A DNA stretch of 64,000 nt, taken from positions 42,112,914 to 42,176,913 of the forward strand of contig NC_016132.3 of the NCBI RefSeq assembly GCF_000005505.3, read 5' to 3'. The position numbers and the translations under genes were made by a program. The notes beneath the pieces were generated by a model, which saw nothing but the letters and a program-made list of their open reading frames with translations, made no database searches and was not told where the DNA came from. Of this stretch, positions 34,881-46,713 are shown piece after piece; within the stretch, counting starts at the first letter, position 1; each line of letters begins with the position of its first letter. The stretch is from Brachypodium distachyon (lineage: Eukaryota; Streptophyta; Magnoliopsida; Poales; Poaceae).

Positions 34881-35267
34881 GCATATATTAAATTGAGGTA
34901 GTCACATGGTGATAATTTTTGCTTATCCCTAATGGAGATTTTTCTTGGATTAAGTCTAATTTGGGCATTTTTTATGCCTTTTTTTGGGACTTAATCGTTG
35001 AAGCAAAACTCTCAAATATGCAAGAAATAAATATCTCAATTGCAAGGTGTAAATATCACATGTAATAGGGGATGTATATCATACAAACACATTGAACACG
35101 ACAATATTTACATTGACATTTACATAGGAATATGTCTTTTAATAGGAATATATCCTAAAACCCACTAGAATCTAAATAAATATAAGTGCAGGAACCTATA
35201 GGTATGTAAAATACTACTATTAAATAGATACAAGGACCAAATCGCAAATAGCTGAAAACTTTGGGCT

Positions 35268-35836
35268 TTGCTGCAAAATGGCATTTGCCAGTGGGGGGGC
35301 GCGCGCAGTGGGGAACCGAGGCGTGGGCCTGGGCCTCGGCGGCCTTTCGGCCGGCCTAGGTCGGGAGGCGCGGGCAGGGGGTATAAAGGGGGTGGGGGGT
35401 TAGGGTTTCAACCCAGCCCCAACCGCCGCCGCCGTCGCCTCATTCCCGTTGCCGCCGCCGCTCGTGGTCATCCGCCTTCTGTCGCACGCACGCCCGTTTC
35501 TCGCTGGCGGCTAGAGGGAGGTGGGCTCCCCCTCGTTGATGGAGGAGAAGCCCATGGTCGCCGGGGACCATCCGTCGGCGGCCGGGCCGGCGCGGTTCGC
35601 GGCCATGGCGGCCGCGAATTTTCGGAGGAGTCGTCGTGCCTCCGGGTGAACTTCATTGAGTACTTCGACGGCGTCGTCTTCGTCGTTGGCCGGCGGTGCG
35701 AGGTCGGCGGCCGGAGGCGGGGCTTCCGTGGCCGGAGGTGCGGGTGCAGCGGCGTCCTCGGTCGGGTGCGTGAGCGGAGTTGGCGACGGGAGTGGCGGCG
35801 CCGTGCCGTCCCTTATTTTGGGACGGAGGGAGTACT
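35268..35836 (+). other. GC-rich TATA-bearing island ending in a Stowaway terminus
   Basis: A very GC-rich segment starts abruptly in AT-rich DNA. It contains GGGTATAAAGGG (TATAAAG at 35382-35388) followed by GGGTTAGGGTTTC and a CCGCCGCCG-rich leader-like stretch. ATGs follow, for example at 35539 with 36 codons. The long frame at 35268-35891 has no known domain. It ends at a Stowaway right terminus (TTTTGGGACGGAGGGAG, TA) at about 35836. This could be a captured gene 5' end or a retroelement promoter; I cannot decide. Confidence 0.3.
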
Positions 35837-37744
35837 CCGTATTAAGCTAGTCATGCTGGATTCATCTGCTACCGAAACATGTCGTCGTTGAGCGATATGG
35901 TGCCTGATGCGATGTGCAGTACATTGGGCTCCCTGATCCTGGCCCTTTCTATGTTACGGTCCGAATTACTGTAAACATTGAATACAATCTCTATTGGGCA
36001 AGAAAATCTAGAGCGCCGAACTTGTAGGATTGCACCGTCTTGCATTTCCGTTCTGCATTCTTCTTGTCTACAACTACTCGAAGAGCCACCGTTCACCCGG
36101 TGAGGAAATGTTGGTCAGTCCACTCTCCGCCATTCTTTCTCCCGGCAAATAATGGTTGGTGGGCCTTGCTGGCAGCCCGTGCCAGCTTTGGCGGTCTTTT
36201 CTTCTCCTGCGTACTGATACCAGTCACGCGGGTCGCTTCTGCAGTGCCAAAGGAAGATCTCCTTAACTGAAATCCTCGAAGAGTAAATAAATGCTTGACT
36301 GCTTGTTAAGTAGAGCTGCAAATTTACCTTTGACTCTACTTACTTCAAACAAATGAACCAGTTTTCCAAAAAATTGTGTCACTTTAAAATTTCAATTCGT
36401 TTGGTTGAACTAAGGTGGGTCAACCGTTAACTGAGAGTCAAAAAATTTGCACCTCTGTTGTTAAGGAAGAATTGTTGGAACCGGCGGTCGCCGTCGTTGT
36501 CAGGAATAACAAAAGCACGAATCCGCCTTGGTCAAAGCACAACTTGTGCTGCGTCCGTCAGAGATCCGGTGCTGACTATTGTAGCAAGCATCGCCATGCC
36601 CCTCCATGTGAGGTGCCACCTGCAGCCCACCGTTTTTGCTGACCGACCGGCCGGCACATCACCTGGTTGCTTGGATACTTGTGCCGCCCCTGTCCTCTTG
36701 CATGGAGAAGATTTGGTGCCATTAGTGTCCAGCTTTACTGGCAGGAACCAGGTTTCAGGGGGGAAGGCTGACGATCTGCCCATGATCTATCCCGTGGACG
36801 TGACTTGCGTCCTCATAACTCTTTCGGCTGCAGGTGTCGATCGATAGTACTCCACAAAAACTTCTTACGAACGTGAACACTGTCTACCTTGGGGCTACAA
36901 CTTTCTAGTAGTTTCTTCGACTTGTACTAAACAGCGAAAAGTATTTAGAAACGAAAAGAATAATAAATAGGAGTACATTTTAATTTTAGCATATATGAAA
37001 TACTATCTCATACTCATGATCTATGATTACTTATGTGTTTTAAAAACCGGAACGGGATAGTAAGTGTACGTAGATTCATCCGTCTATAACGGGTCGCATA
37101 TCGTCTCACTCGACGGGACAATCAAATCGTCACGGATGGACGGAGCCAGAGATTGGGACAGGGGGGACTAGAACCATAATTTTTCTCCTGTTACTAGGGG
37201 TACATGATTGCCTACACAATACAGACTACCATTTTTTTCTAATTGATTTTTTAGCCCTTAGATCTGTAGTTTGATTTCTATTTTTATAGTTTCTAGGACA
37301 TCGATTTAAATTAAAAAAATTACAAGATGAAAGAATAATAGTGAGTCAGTTGCTCCATGCGCCTGTGAAAGAACATCCGTGGGCAAAATTAGAAATTTTA
37401 CCGGCAGCAGACGTCGGGGAGCCACCTCGCGTTACTGCGAGCCAGCAGCGCACGAAGACGAAGAAGAAATCGATACGTGGGTGCCGTACTTAAAGTGGCT
37501 TCGTGAGTAGCGATGCAATTCAAACAGATCTGCCGGCCTAATGATTCGAGCCTGCTTTACACGTGGCCCAATTAGACTTTATGGGCTCTTTGATTTTCTT
37601 CTTATTGCTGGGCCAAATTAGGGGGGCGACTTGCTTAACAGCTACCTAAAATCAGCGATTAAGGTTCGGTAGATTCGTCAGGCGGGGCCTCTGCGCACCG
37701 CCTCCCCCCGCCCCCGCACCCCCCACACATGCTTCTAATCTGTA
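35837..37744. other. Non-genic interval, nothing identified
   Basis: No recognisable domain was seen on either strand. Open frames at 36040-36270 and 36415-36847 are short and unsupported. The composition alternates between GC-rich and AT-rich patches, which suggests further decayed insertions. Confidence 0.4.
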
Positions 37745-38363
37745 TCTATCTAAAAAATACGGACTGTTCATTTCATCGTCGTTTGTTAAAAAAATTTAAA
37801 AAATGTGCCCCCAAAATTGCATGTATATTAGGCCTATAAAGCCGGCTGGCCCGTTTCCTGCACCGAATTGGACTGGAACTCCGCGAGGGAATCTGAGTAC
37901 GGACCGTTCCCTTCACCGTCATCTGTCAAACTTTCCAAAAAAATTGTGGGCCCCCCAAGATTGCATGTATAACCGAACTGGACTGGAACTCCGTGAGGGA
38001 ATCCATCACCAGCGGGATCGTTACGAGAGTCGGGCAACAACTCCGAATCTGAGTAGGGACCGTTCCCTTCACCGTCGTCTGTCAAACTTCCCAAAAAAAA
38101 TTGTGGGCCCCCCAAGATTGCACGTATATTACACCTAGTAAGCCGGCTAGCCCGTTTCCTGCACCGAATTGGACTGGAACTCCATGAGGGAATCCATCGC
38201 CAGCGGGATCGTTACCAAAGTCGGGCAACAACTCCGAATCATACAAGAAAAAAAGGGGATATTTGGTGATCGTTAAAGAAGAGCAAAGAGAGGTTTTGAT
38301 GCATGTTTTTGAATGCATCATTTATTTTATTGTTCCGTTGCAACGCACGGACATTTCAGCTAG
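37745..38363 (+). mobile_element. Non-autonomous Helitron candidate, 619 bp
   Basis: The left end is A|TCTATCTAAAAAATACGG and the right end is CCGTTGCAACGCACGG, 9 bp, then CTAG|T. The hairpin and the CTAG end fit grass Helitrons, which insert between A and T without target duplication. The interior (37803-38250) consists of two to three copies of a repeat sharing TTGGACTGGAACTCC, GGGACCGTTCCCTTCACCGT and GGGCCCCCCAAGATTGCA, spaced 150-190 bp. No Rep/helicase is encoded. Confidence 0.6.
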
Positions 38364-39209
38364 TCTAGTAAAAAAAACTGCAGAACTATTAATGCATGTC
38401 TTTGTTTGTTTCTCTTCTAAAAGCATGAAATTTTTCATATAAAAACAAATGAACTTATCGGGTGAAAATCTCTATTGAGTGAAAACTTAAAACTTCGAAA
38501 TTGTAGTCATTTCTTAAGTAAACGGATCGAATGAAAGGGGTAACCTCTCATCACTTAATCATGCTGAGGGTTTCCATAAAATATGTTTTAGTGACTAGAG
38601 GTGCCACGTTTCACCTAGTCCGTTTTTGAGATCTAATGCCTATGGCTGAATGTTTTCAAACGTGATTTAGCCAATTTTTAGTCCGACCGGAGATTAGTAA
38701 ATGGAGACTCCAGTTTGTACCGATGATTCGTCACATCTAAGCCTTTTATATCGTATAAAAGCTCATCACTTCCTTATGCAAATGTGCGTTTGCCTTCGAA
38801 GTCTGGATAAAATCCTTATCTTTATATTTATACACTTATAAAAATCTGAGTTGGTAGTCATCAACTCACTCTACCAAGACTATTCGGTAGCTTGTTAGAT
38901 GATCGTCACTTGATTGCCACACCCATTTATACTACACTTATGTATCATAATCTTTTAATTGGTTTGATGTATACTTTTGGGATAACTATTTCTTAAAATA
39001 TATACTTTGAGAATTCTTATTTAACACAAAATTAGAAAACATGATCACATGAATATTTAATAACTCATACATGTAATATATATTTTTATTTTCGTAGCAA
39101 CGCACGGCATGTGCATTTAGCTTGTTACTATCAAATGGCACTTATATGCAATATGGTTTTCTATGATCAAATTTATATTAGAGTATACAATAAGTAGTCT
39201 AGTTTATTT
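38364..39209. mobile_element. AT-rich interval ending in a second Helitron-like terminus
   Basis: No gene is visible. GTAGCAACGCACGGCATG at about 39096-39113, followed by TTAGCTTG, resembles the Helitron hairpin end with a mutated CTAG. The left end was not found. Confidence 0.35.
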
Positions 39210-39470
39210 TAAAAACTAGGCCTACAAGGGGGGGACCTCGGTGTCATTCGAAAGAACAAGACCTTCTAACACATACATAGCCGACACATGAGATCAAAAC
39301 AGACCTTAGACCTGTGCTTTGGTGTGGGACAAACGAGAGAATTTATTTTAACCCTCCGGCCTATAATTCGCTCCCAATAGGAGTCGAACACAGGACCAAA
39401 AGGGTGCTACTAAAGTCTGTAGCCATTACGTTAGAAGCTACCTCCATATTTTATGCATACCAACGGGTAA
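39210..39470 (-). mobile_element. SINE-like element
   Basis: On the minus strand the order is GTAGCTTCTAACGTAATGGC (box A region), then GTCCTGTGTTCGACTCC, a pol III box B-like sequence, then TTGGGAGCGAATT and later CTGTCCCACxCCAAAGCACAGG-type phrases common in Triticeae SINE-like repeats. Box B departs from GGTTCGANNCC by one base. The 3' tail is unclear. No protein is encoded. Confidence 0.55.
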
Positions 39471-39659
39471 GTAGTCTACAGTACAGTGCTGCCGTGCCCA
39501 TGTCCTTCGGCTAGCAGATCTCTCTTTTCGATTGCCCCGCTGGTCATCTGATCTGATACCTGGATCGATTGGCCGAACGAGCACGGCTTTGCCATTGGAG
39601 GAGGAGAAAAGAAGCCTGTTTTTTTTTCGAAAATGGGAGGAGACCTGGGCTCTGCATGA

Positions 39660-41800
39660 ATCGATGCACACAGCTATTTTATTTCAAAGTAATCAAATCT
39701 CGTCCAAATCACTGATCAGAGATCATGGATACAAAATAAGCCAGCAGAAAAGGTTCAACATAGCAATCATATGCGTCTAGTCGTCTAGCACACCGCCAAT
39801 CAACCCAGCTGAAGAAATCCTGTGCGACCATCACCAGACGGTTGCATCCAGTATCCAAAAGATCCTGCTGCGACGCAGGAAGCAGGTATGCCCATAGTCG
39901 AATCCAATGGGTTGCCTGGAGGATAACCTGCAAAAAATGAGCAAATCTGGCTCTGTTAAAAACAACATCATTTCTACAGTTTCAAATCGCCCAACAGAAA
40001 GCCGAAACTCGCATCCGAACATGAGCTTTAGATTTTTTTTTGTCAAACCATTAAGGCAATTACCAAACATATTAATAGTCGAACTCGGTGCAGATAGATT
40101 AAAGACAATAAAAATAATGGGCCACACAATACGAGCTAAAGTACAAGAGATGAAGAGATGTTGTGTAGTCTCATCCGAATCGCAGAAACAACATTTTAAA
40201 CTCCCCTACCAATTTCATTTAGCTAGATTCTCTTTGGTTAGAATAACCTTACGGTCAAGGAACCACATAAAAATCTTCACATTTGAGGGAATTTTATGCT
40301 TCCAAATGTATTTTCGCTGAAAGACCGTATTTCCATCCATAAAATCCGGATACATAGATTTTACTGTAAAAATAGACGAGGATGAAAGACTCCGCACAAA
40401 TCTATATATCCGGCTCACCAGTAAATTGAACCAACATCAAGCGTTGAACTAAGTGCAACCATCGCACCCAATTGTTGCCAACCAGATTCCGTCTAAAATG
40501 AATATTTAGTGGAACTGACGCAAAGATTGTAGCAACAACTAACGCAAAGATTGTAGCAACAGAAACTTTTTTATGTCGCAATCCAAAACAACGACGGATA
40601 CTGATTAGAAAGAGGCGAAGAACCAAGCCAAGTATCCTTAAAGAAACGAATTCTAGATCCGTCCCCAAGAACGAACATACGTCGGCCAAAAAATATCATC
40701 TTTAACTTTCATGAGCCCTTTCCAAAAAGGCGAATTCGAAGGCCTAACAGTTGAGGATCTTGAAGAGCCATTTGCTCAGCAAACACCTATTCTTAATATC
40801 CAATAATTCTATTCCCAAACCACCCCGATCCTTGGGACGACAGATAATATTCCACTTGGTCAATCTAAATTTGCGACGATGCTCATTAGACTGCCAGAAA
40901 AAGAGGGATCTGTAGAAATCCAATCTCTTGCGAACCCCGACAAGTATCTCAAGAAATGATAACATGAACATAGGCATACTCGTAAGAACCAAATTAATAA
41001 GGGTAAGACGATAATCGTAGGAGAGAAGTTTACCCTTCCACCACCCCAACTTTTTTTCAAAACGATCCTCCACCGACTTCCATTCTTTATTAAGTAGTTT
41101 CCGATGATGAACCGGAATCCGCAAGTAATGGATTGGTAACGATCCCAATTCACACCCAAAATATGCTTGTAACTAGATTCCTCATCCTTAGCCTTACGAA
41201 CGCAGAAAATCTCGCTCTTGTGAAAATTAATTTTAAGACCCGAGAGTTGTTCAAACATACATAGAACTAACTTCATGTTAACGGCTTTCGCTAAGTCGTG
41301 TTCCATAAAGAGAATCGTATCATCTGCATACTGAAGGATAGAGACCCCTCCCTCAACTAAATGTGGAATAAGGCCTCCAACTTGGCCATCCTCCTTTGCC
41401 TGAGCAATGAGGATAGCTAACATGTCAATAATGATATTAAACAAGAGGGGTGATAACGGATCGCCCTGACGTAAGCCTTTCCGTGTTTGCAAAAAAGGAC
41501 CGATGTCATCATTAACTTTAACCTCCACACTTCCACCCTGAACAAAACTAGATATCCAATTACCCCAAATAGGATCAAAGCCCTTCATGCGAAGCGCCTG
41601 CCGAAGAAACGGCCATTTCACCTTGTCATACGCCTTCTCAAAGTCGATTTTAAACAATACACCTTCCTGCTTCTTGTGATGAAGCTCATGGATAGTCTCA
41701 TGACGAAGCACAACCACCCCTTCTAAAATATGACGCCCTGGCATAAAAGTCGTATGTGTAGGACTAATCACTTGTTGGGCGATCCCAGAAAAGAAGTCTG
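39660..41800 (-). pseudogene. 5'-truncated LINE: reverse transcriptase and zf-RVT
   Basis: The minus strand encodes the body of a plant L1-type LINE. The reverse transcriptase shows FMPGRHILEG, FKIDFEKAYDKV (first catalytic Asp) and LQYADDTILF (the catalytic YADD) in one frame of 303 codons (40860-41771). A frameshift near 41140 moves the following GSLPIHYLRIPV segment to another frame. A zf-RVT-like region with WKHKIPSNVKIFMWFL follows between about 40420 and 39700, again in shifted frames. Endonuclease and the start of the reverse transcriptase are missing, as expected for incomplete reverse transcription. A 24-bp direct duplication (ACGCAAAGATTGTAGCAAC) lies near 40517-40560. Confidence 0.85.
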
Positions 41801-42009
41801 CTGCATCTACAAAGTGATCCCCGGCTACTTGGACGCTGTCTGAAAAAGGAGCACCTCTCTGATTACGGTGTAATGGGATCCGTAGCTGCCTAGAACTCGC
41901 GGTGACTGGTGAGCATGGCTAGGATGTGCATCTTTTGGCGGCTTGGAAGGGGCAAGGCTGGTTTGTTCAGATCCATCTTGTGCTTCATGCTTTCATCCTC
42001 AAGGAGCAG

Positions 42010-42365
42010 TTTTTTTTTTGAGAAACATCTGGCTTTATTGATTCAATAAACAAAGTACAAGTGATCGAAATTGTAACGAAAACCAACAACAAAAAACTCT
42101 AATGAAACTAAAAGTTACATCAAGATTTTTTGAGGTAAACAACTCTTGATCCGTCATCCGTATCTTGAAAACTCTTCATGTCTTCGGTAATGAAATTGCA
42201 GAAGACCAAAGCTGCACAAGCTGGACTAATTTTATAGGTTTTGAATAGCTGCGCAACTGATGAGAACCTAATATCGTTGAACGCACTATGGTCGGGGACA
42301 TACCCCTTGCAAGGCAGGTTGTCGATCTGCTGATTAGTCGCCGAACCGACTAGAAAGAAGGCCAA
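42010..42365 (-). mobile_element. Retroelement 3'-end remnant with poly-A tail
   Basis: A run of 11 T at about 42011-42021 on the plus strand, preceded on the minus strand by TAAAGCCAGATGTTTCTC, looks like the poly-A end of a retroposed sequence. The minus-strand frame 42120-42365 (81 codons, containing SATNQQIDNLPCKGYVPDHS) has no family I recognise. It could be the tail of a second LINE or a retroposed gene piece. Confidence 0.4.
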
Positions 42366-42672
42366 AATAACGAAAAAAACAAACCGCGAGATCTACTAGC
42401 TCCATGGAGTAGATCATGTTGACTACGCCAGGAAAAGAATGGAGCCGGAAGACTATTATTCCATACGCCGCCGCCTCCTCCACCAATACGCCGTCGCGAG
42501 GACACAAAACGTCACAAAGAAAGTAAACAAACTGCAGTCAGATGTTGATCTATGGTTCCTCGTCATCCGATGCCGAATCAGAGGTCGGAGATGAGGGGAA
42601 CAGGCAGAAAAACGTTCCGCCGAGCCCCTGGCAGCTAGGGTTCAAGGTACTCTGTCTGTTAAACCCCCCTCA

Positions 42673-42788
42673 GGCCTAATTCGGTTGCACCATTCCCGGA
42701 CGATAAGGGAGTGGATTGGGGAGAAATTGAACTAAATTTGATCTATTCCTCATTGATCCCTGCCGGGAATGGTAGATCCGAATGGGCC
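42673..42788. mobile_element. PIF/hAT-type MITE, 116 bp
   Basis: GGCCTAATTCGGTTGCACC and the inverted GGTAGATCCGAATGGGCC form the ends; CCATTCCCGG blocks lie just inside. The flanks both read CTCA. The stretch 42366-42672 before it shows no gene. Confidence 0.55.
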
Positions 42789-44286
42789 CTCAAGGCGTGG
42801 CCGTGCAGCGGTTCACCACGAATGGCTCAAATCCAAGCCCTAGTAGCGGCGCGTCTACTAGCTGTCTAGGAGACCCGAGTTGCATCAGAGCCCATGGTAG
42901 AATACAGAGCCAGCAAGGCCCAAATCTTTCGGCCTATGCACAGAGCCACAGAGCCAGAGTGTCCTCAGTTTCCATGACGATTCGATGTCGCACATCAGAT
43001 GCACAAAACACTATGGTCTGCACTCGTGTTACAGTTTGTAAATAGAGAAAGATATGGAAATGTCAATAGAGTCGATCCTTTTGGGAAGGGGATAGTGCAT
43101 ACGTATGTACTTATTCTAACAATTTTCTTAGCTGTGCGTTGACGTGAAATTATGGAGCCCACGTAGTTTTTTTAGTCCTGATTCATGAAACGTGAATATT
43201 TTTTGCCCGAACATTCCAAATAGTTCATTGTCTGTTGATCTCAACTACATACTCTGATGTTTTTTGAGGCAAGGAGCTACAATGCTTGGAGACTGCTTTT
43301 GCTTCTAGGAACTACACAGATGTATACTCAGTATTTTCAAAGACCGTGGACGTTCTTAGGCTACAAGTATCACAAAATCAAGTTATTTTTTGACATTTTT
43401 TAAAAGGAAGAAAATCCTTCGGCCTTTGCATCCATTGACGCACACAGATGCAAAAGTAAAATTGCAACTCAACTTTATTTTGTGCAGGGATGTAAAAAGG
43501 CGTCATTTTGGCCCGCCAAGCCCGTATCCCACGTTCCATGAGCTGTTCACGTTGCTCTGTTCCGACTCTTTTCATAGCGCGAAAGATAAACGGCAGTAAA
43601 CGGACATGAAGTGGGCACCGCTTACAACCCTAATTTTGTGACTTGGTACCATTGTTTTTTCAGAAAAATAACTATCTGCTGGTCGGTATAATCATTGAGA
43701 ACTAATAGAGTGACATGCCAAAACTCCATGGTTTCATTCTCGACCAGACAACATTTTTCAATTCTTTGCTAATGGTACCAAACACTACTTGTGTTAAAAA
43801 CAACCAGAAGGATTATTTGGAGGGTAGATGTAATGGTGAAACATCTAAGGCCCCTTTTGCAGAATTTTCGTAGGAAAAACATAGGATTCATCGTCGCTAT
43901 GGAATCCAAATATTTGAGCCATTTTGGAATAGGCATGAGAACTTTTCAGGGTAGGAACTCACTTCTTTTGGTTTCATGGAAATTCTAGAGGAATTGAAAT
44001 ATCCACTCACAGCTTATTTTCACTCGCACGTGCATCGAGAAAACGATACGTCATAGCACGTACATAGAGGAATAAGCATAACCTACAACCAGCAAAGATA
44101 TCCATCCTCTATGCAGGTGACAAACGCTAAAAAAGAATTCAAATTTTTTTTGGGAGAAGTCAAGGAAGATGATTTAGCTCGCATAATTGAAAGAAAGAAT
44201 AAGTAGTATTGAGTACCGACGCGCGCGAGAGAAATTTATTGAGGACGTGACAAAAGAGAACAACCACTCAATCAAGTATTGCCTCA
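42789..44286. other. Non-genic interval with a MITE terminus
   Basis: No domain was recognised. A left terminus TAAGGCCCCTTTTGCAGAAT at about 43848 resembles grass MITE ends, without a clear partner. The rest is AT-rich. Confidence 0.35.
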
Positions 44287-44295
44287 TTTCCAATA

Positions 44296-45482
44296 GAGTA
44301 AAGTATATTTTGAACCCGGTCTTTGTAGAGGTCGGTCACATCAAACCCTAAACTCAAAATCCATGAAGTTAGCACCCTGTGCTCTCTAATCCTGGCCTGT
44401 ATATGATAAAACAGGGATTGCTCACATGGCATCGAGTGGGTCACACTGACATGGGGGCCCCGCAAGTCAGTGCCACAAACATCTTCCTCACTCCTCTTTT
44501 TCCCCAAATCTCTCACTCTTCTTCCTCCGCTTGATGCCTAGCTCGCGCCACCCACTTTAGTGGAAATCCTTGCAAGATAGTAGAAGTACAACCATCGTAC
44601 GTTGTGCAGCATCTGGTTCCTAGTTACCTGCCGGCTGAAGAAGGGCGGCATAATTAAATTCGAACGACGCCAACGCATTGTTCTTATTTTGGATTTGATT
44701 CTTTTCTCTCTCTCTCTCCCTCTCCTTGCGGTCTGCTGGAGGTCCATTTTTAACGCGGTGTCCACAGCCGACGGTTGCGAGGATGGTCGGGAGCATGCAA
44801 GCGGCGGACGTAGCAAGGTGGATCAGTGCGCTGCTGCCCCTGCTGCCGCTGCGCCGGATCCTCGTTGTGCTCCAGCCATTGCCCTTCTGCTGGTCCTGCC
44901 CTTCCGACGGTGGGCACGGCAGGGGGACGCAGCGGCGTCCGCCGCGGCGGCGGCGACGTCCTTCTCGGCCGCGAGCAGGAAGAAGGGGCCGGAAAGGGGC
45001 GGTGACGCTGCGGGTGCCGGACGAGTCGCCCATGGCCGGCGGGCGGAGGGCCGGCAAGCCTTGGCGCCGCGCGAGGCCGCTGTGCGGCGCCCGCAGGAGA
45101 CCGGCCGGCACTACGACCCGGGCTCACCTTCTCGGCCTCATCTCGTGGTTGCGCTGTGTACATCCAAGAGCGTGGCTGGTCCCTATGTAACGCACGTCGG
45201 TGTTCGGGACGAAGTTGCCGGCGGCGAGAATGGTGTCGGGCGGTGAGGATTTTGGGAAGAAGAGAAGGAGGGAAGAAGAATATGTTTGTGCCACTGACAT
45301 GCAGGTCCCATATGCCAGTGGACCCACTCGATGCCATGTGAGCAATACCTGTTTGGGAATCCTTGTTTTATCCGCTACAGACCGGGATTAAAGAGTATAT
45401 GGTGCTAACTTTAGCAAATTTGAAGTTAGGCTCTTATGTGGCCGACCTCTAGAAATACTGAGTTTAAAATAGACTTTACTTT
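44296..45482. mobile_element. Mutator-like element (Pack-MULE type), about 1.19 kb
   Basis: About 200 bp at the left, opening GAGTAAAGTATATTTTGAAC, is inverted at the right end. Long matching blocks include CTCACATGGCATCGAGTGGG and TAGAGGTCGG. A degenerate 9-bp duplication flanks it: TTTCCAATA at 44287-44295 and TTTCTAATT at 45483-45491. The core (about 44720-45240) is GC-rich and coding-like, with VARWISALLPLLPLRRILVV and VTLRVPDESPMAGGRR in one frame and other stretches in shifted frames. It looks like a captured host first exon, but I cannot name the donor with confidence. Confidence 0.75.
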
Positions 45483-45491
45483 TTCTAATTT

Positions 45492-46018
45492 ACGAGACAT
45501 ATAATTATGTGCAATCAACACTCTAATATTCTGACCACTAATATACGAGAAAGTATATGAGTTGAGCATGTGAGACAGAGAGAGTAATACCATTGTATGC
45601 AAAAATAAAAATACTTGTATGTCATATTTTTTTACTAACTTTATAGACATATAAGTTAAAATTGTAGTCAAAGTTCTAAAATGTTGCCTTATATTTTTAA
45701 AAGGAAAGAGTATCACGGTGATTTTATCAACTGGATTTAAAAGGTATGTCAATTTTTCTCCTATTTTCATTTTCCTATGTTCCAAACGGATAATTTCATG
45801 TGTTTTTTTAATACCATGGTTTTGAACTGCGTTCCTATTCCATTTTAGTATTTTTGTCTATTCAATGTTTTGATTTCCTCTGTTCTAAAGGCCTAATTAG
45901 AAAGAAAAAAACCATAGCATGTTTGCATTTTTCTTATGTTTTGTACTCGTAGGCTATTCTAACTCCAAAACAGTGGGGGTCTGCTGCACCGGAATCTTTT
46001 TAGTTATCACGTGAGTTA
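45492..46018. other. AT-rich interval, nothing identified
   Basis: No gene, repeat pair or transposon end was recognised. Confidence 0.4.
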
Positions 46019-46116
46019 CTCCATTCAATCCATATTAATTGTCTCAAATTTATCCATATCTATGTCGCGTTTAGATACATGAAATATTTAACAATTAATA
46101 CTGTATGGATCGAAAG
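46019..46116. mobile_element. Stowaway-type MITE, diverged
   Basis: CTCCATTCAATCCATATTAA and the inverted ACTGTATGGATCGAAAG are flanked by TA. The interior TTGTCTCAAATTTATCC matches the copies at 14229 and 14350. Confidence 0.65.
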
Positions 46117-46128
46117 TAATAATTAAAA

Positions 46129-46704
46129 GGGTTAATTGAATCTATGCCATTCTCTAATCCACCAATTGGAGGATATGCCATTAAAAAACTTGATTTGGAG
46201 AAATGCCACTCTAACTTTCTTATACCTCTATCAATGCCATTATGTCCCCTTAAGAACAATAAGTGTTCATAAAATACATGTATTTCAGCGTGTACACCAG
46301 TATTTATCATAATACCCCTATTTACAAGGTTCAGCAGTACGTTCGAGTCTTCCAGGCGCCATAAAGGTTCAAAAAAAATTCAAATTTGATCCTAAATTCA
46401 ATTTTCTTAGAAAAATCTATAAAAATTATAGAAAATAAAAAAAAGTAATATGAGTCCACCATTAGGGACGGGATATGAGGAGCGCTTGGGAAATAAGAGA
46501 AATGTAACTGTTTGACTTGTGATGGGAAAAAAACTGTCCAGATAGAGCTATGTCTATATGTATTTAGACAGTATACGTGCTGGTATTGGACAAAATGACA
46601 TGAATAGAAGTATAAAAAAGTTAGAATGACATTTTTTTCAAGTCAAGTTTTTGTAATGTATATCTCCAATCGGTGGAAATTACAATGGCACGGCCAATCA
46701 ACCC
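46129..46704. mobile_element. Mutator-like element, 576 bp
   Basis: The ends GGGTTAATTG and CAATCAACCC are inverted copies, and similarity continues for about 100 bp with blocks such as CCACCAATTGGAG and CTCTAACTTTCTTATAC. A 9-bp duplication with one mismatch flanks it: TAATTAAAA (46120-46128) and TAGTTAAAA (46705-46713). The core is AT-rich and carries no gene. Confidence 0.75.
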
Positions 46705-46713
46705 TAGTTAAAA

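Noticed and set aside
39660..41800. The reverse transcriptase frame as a host gene or a retron
   Set aside because: Motif order, zf-RVT tail, frameshifts and 5' truncation are those of a decayed plant LINE.
44602..45337. Open frames of 154-214 codons as an independent gene
   Set aside because: They lie in the core of a Mutator-like element, in shifted frames, and look like a captured fragment.
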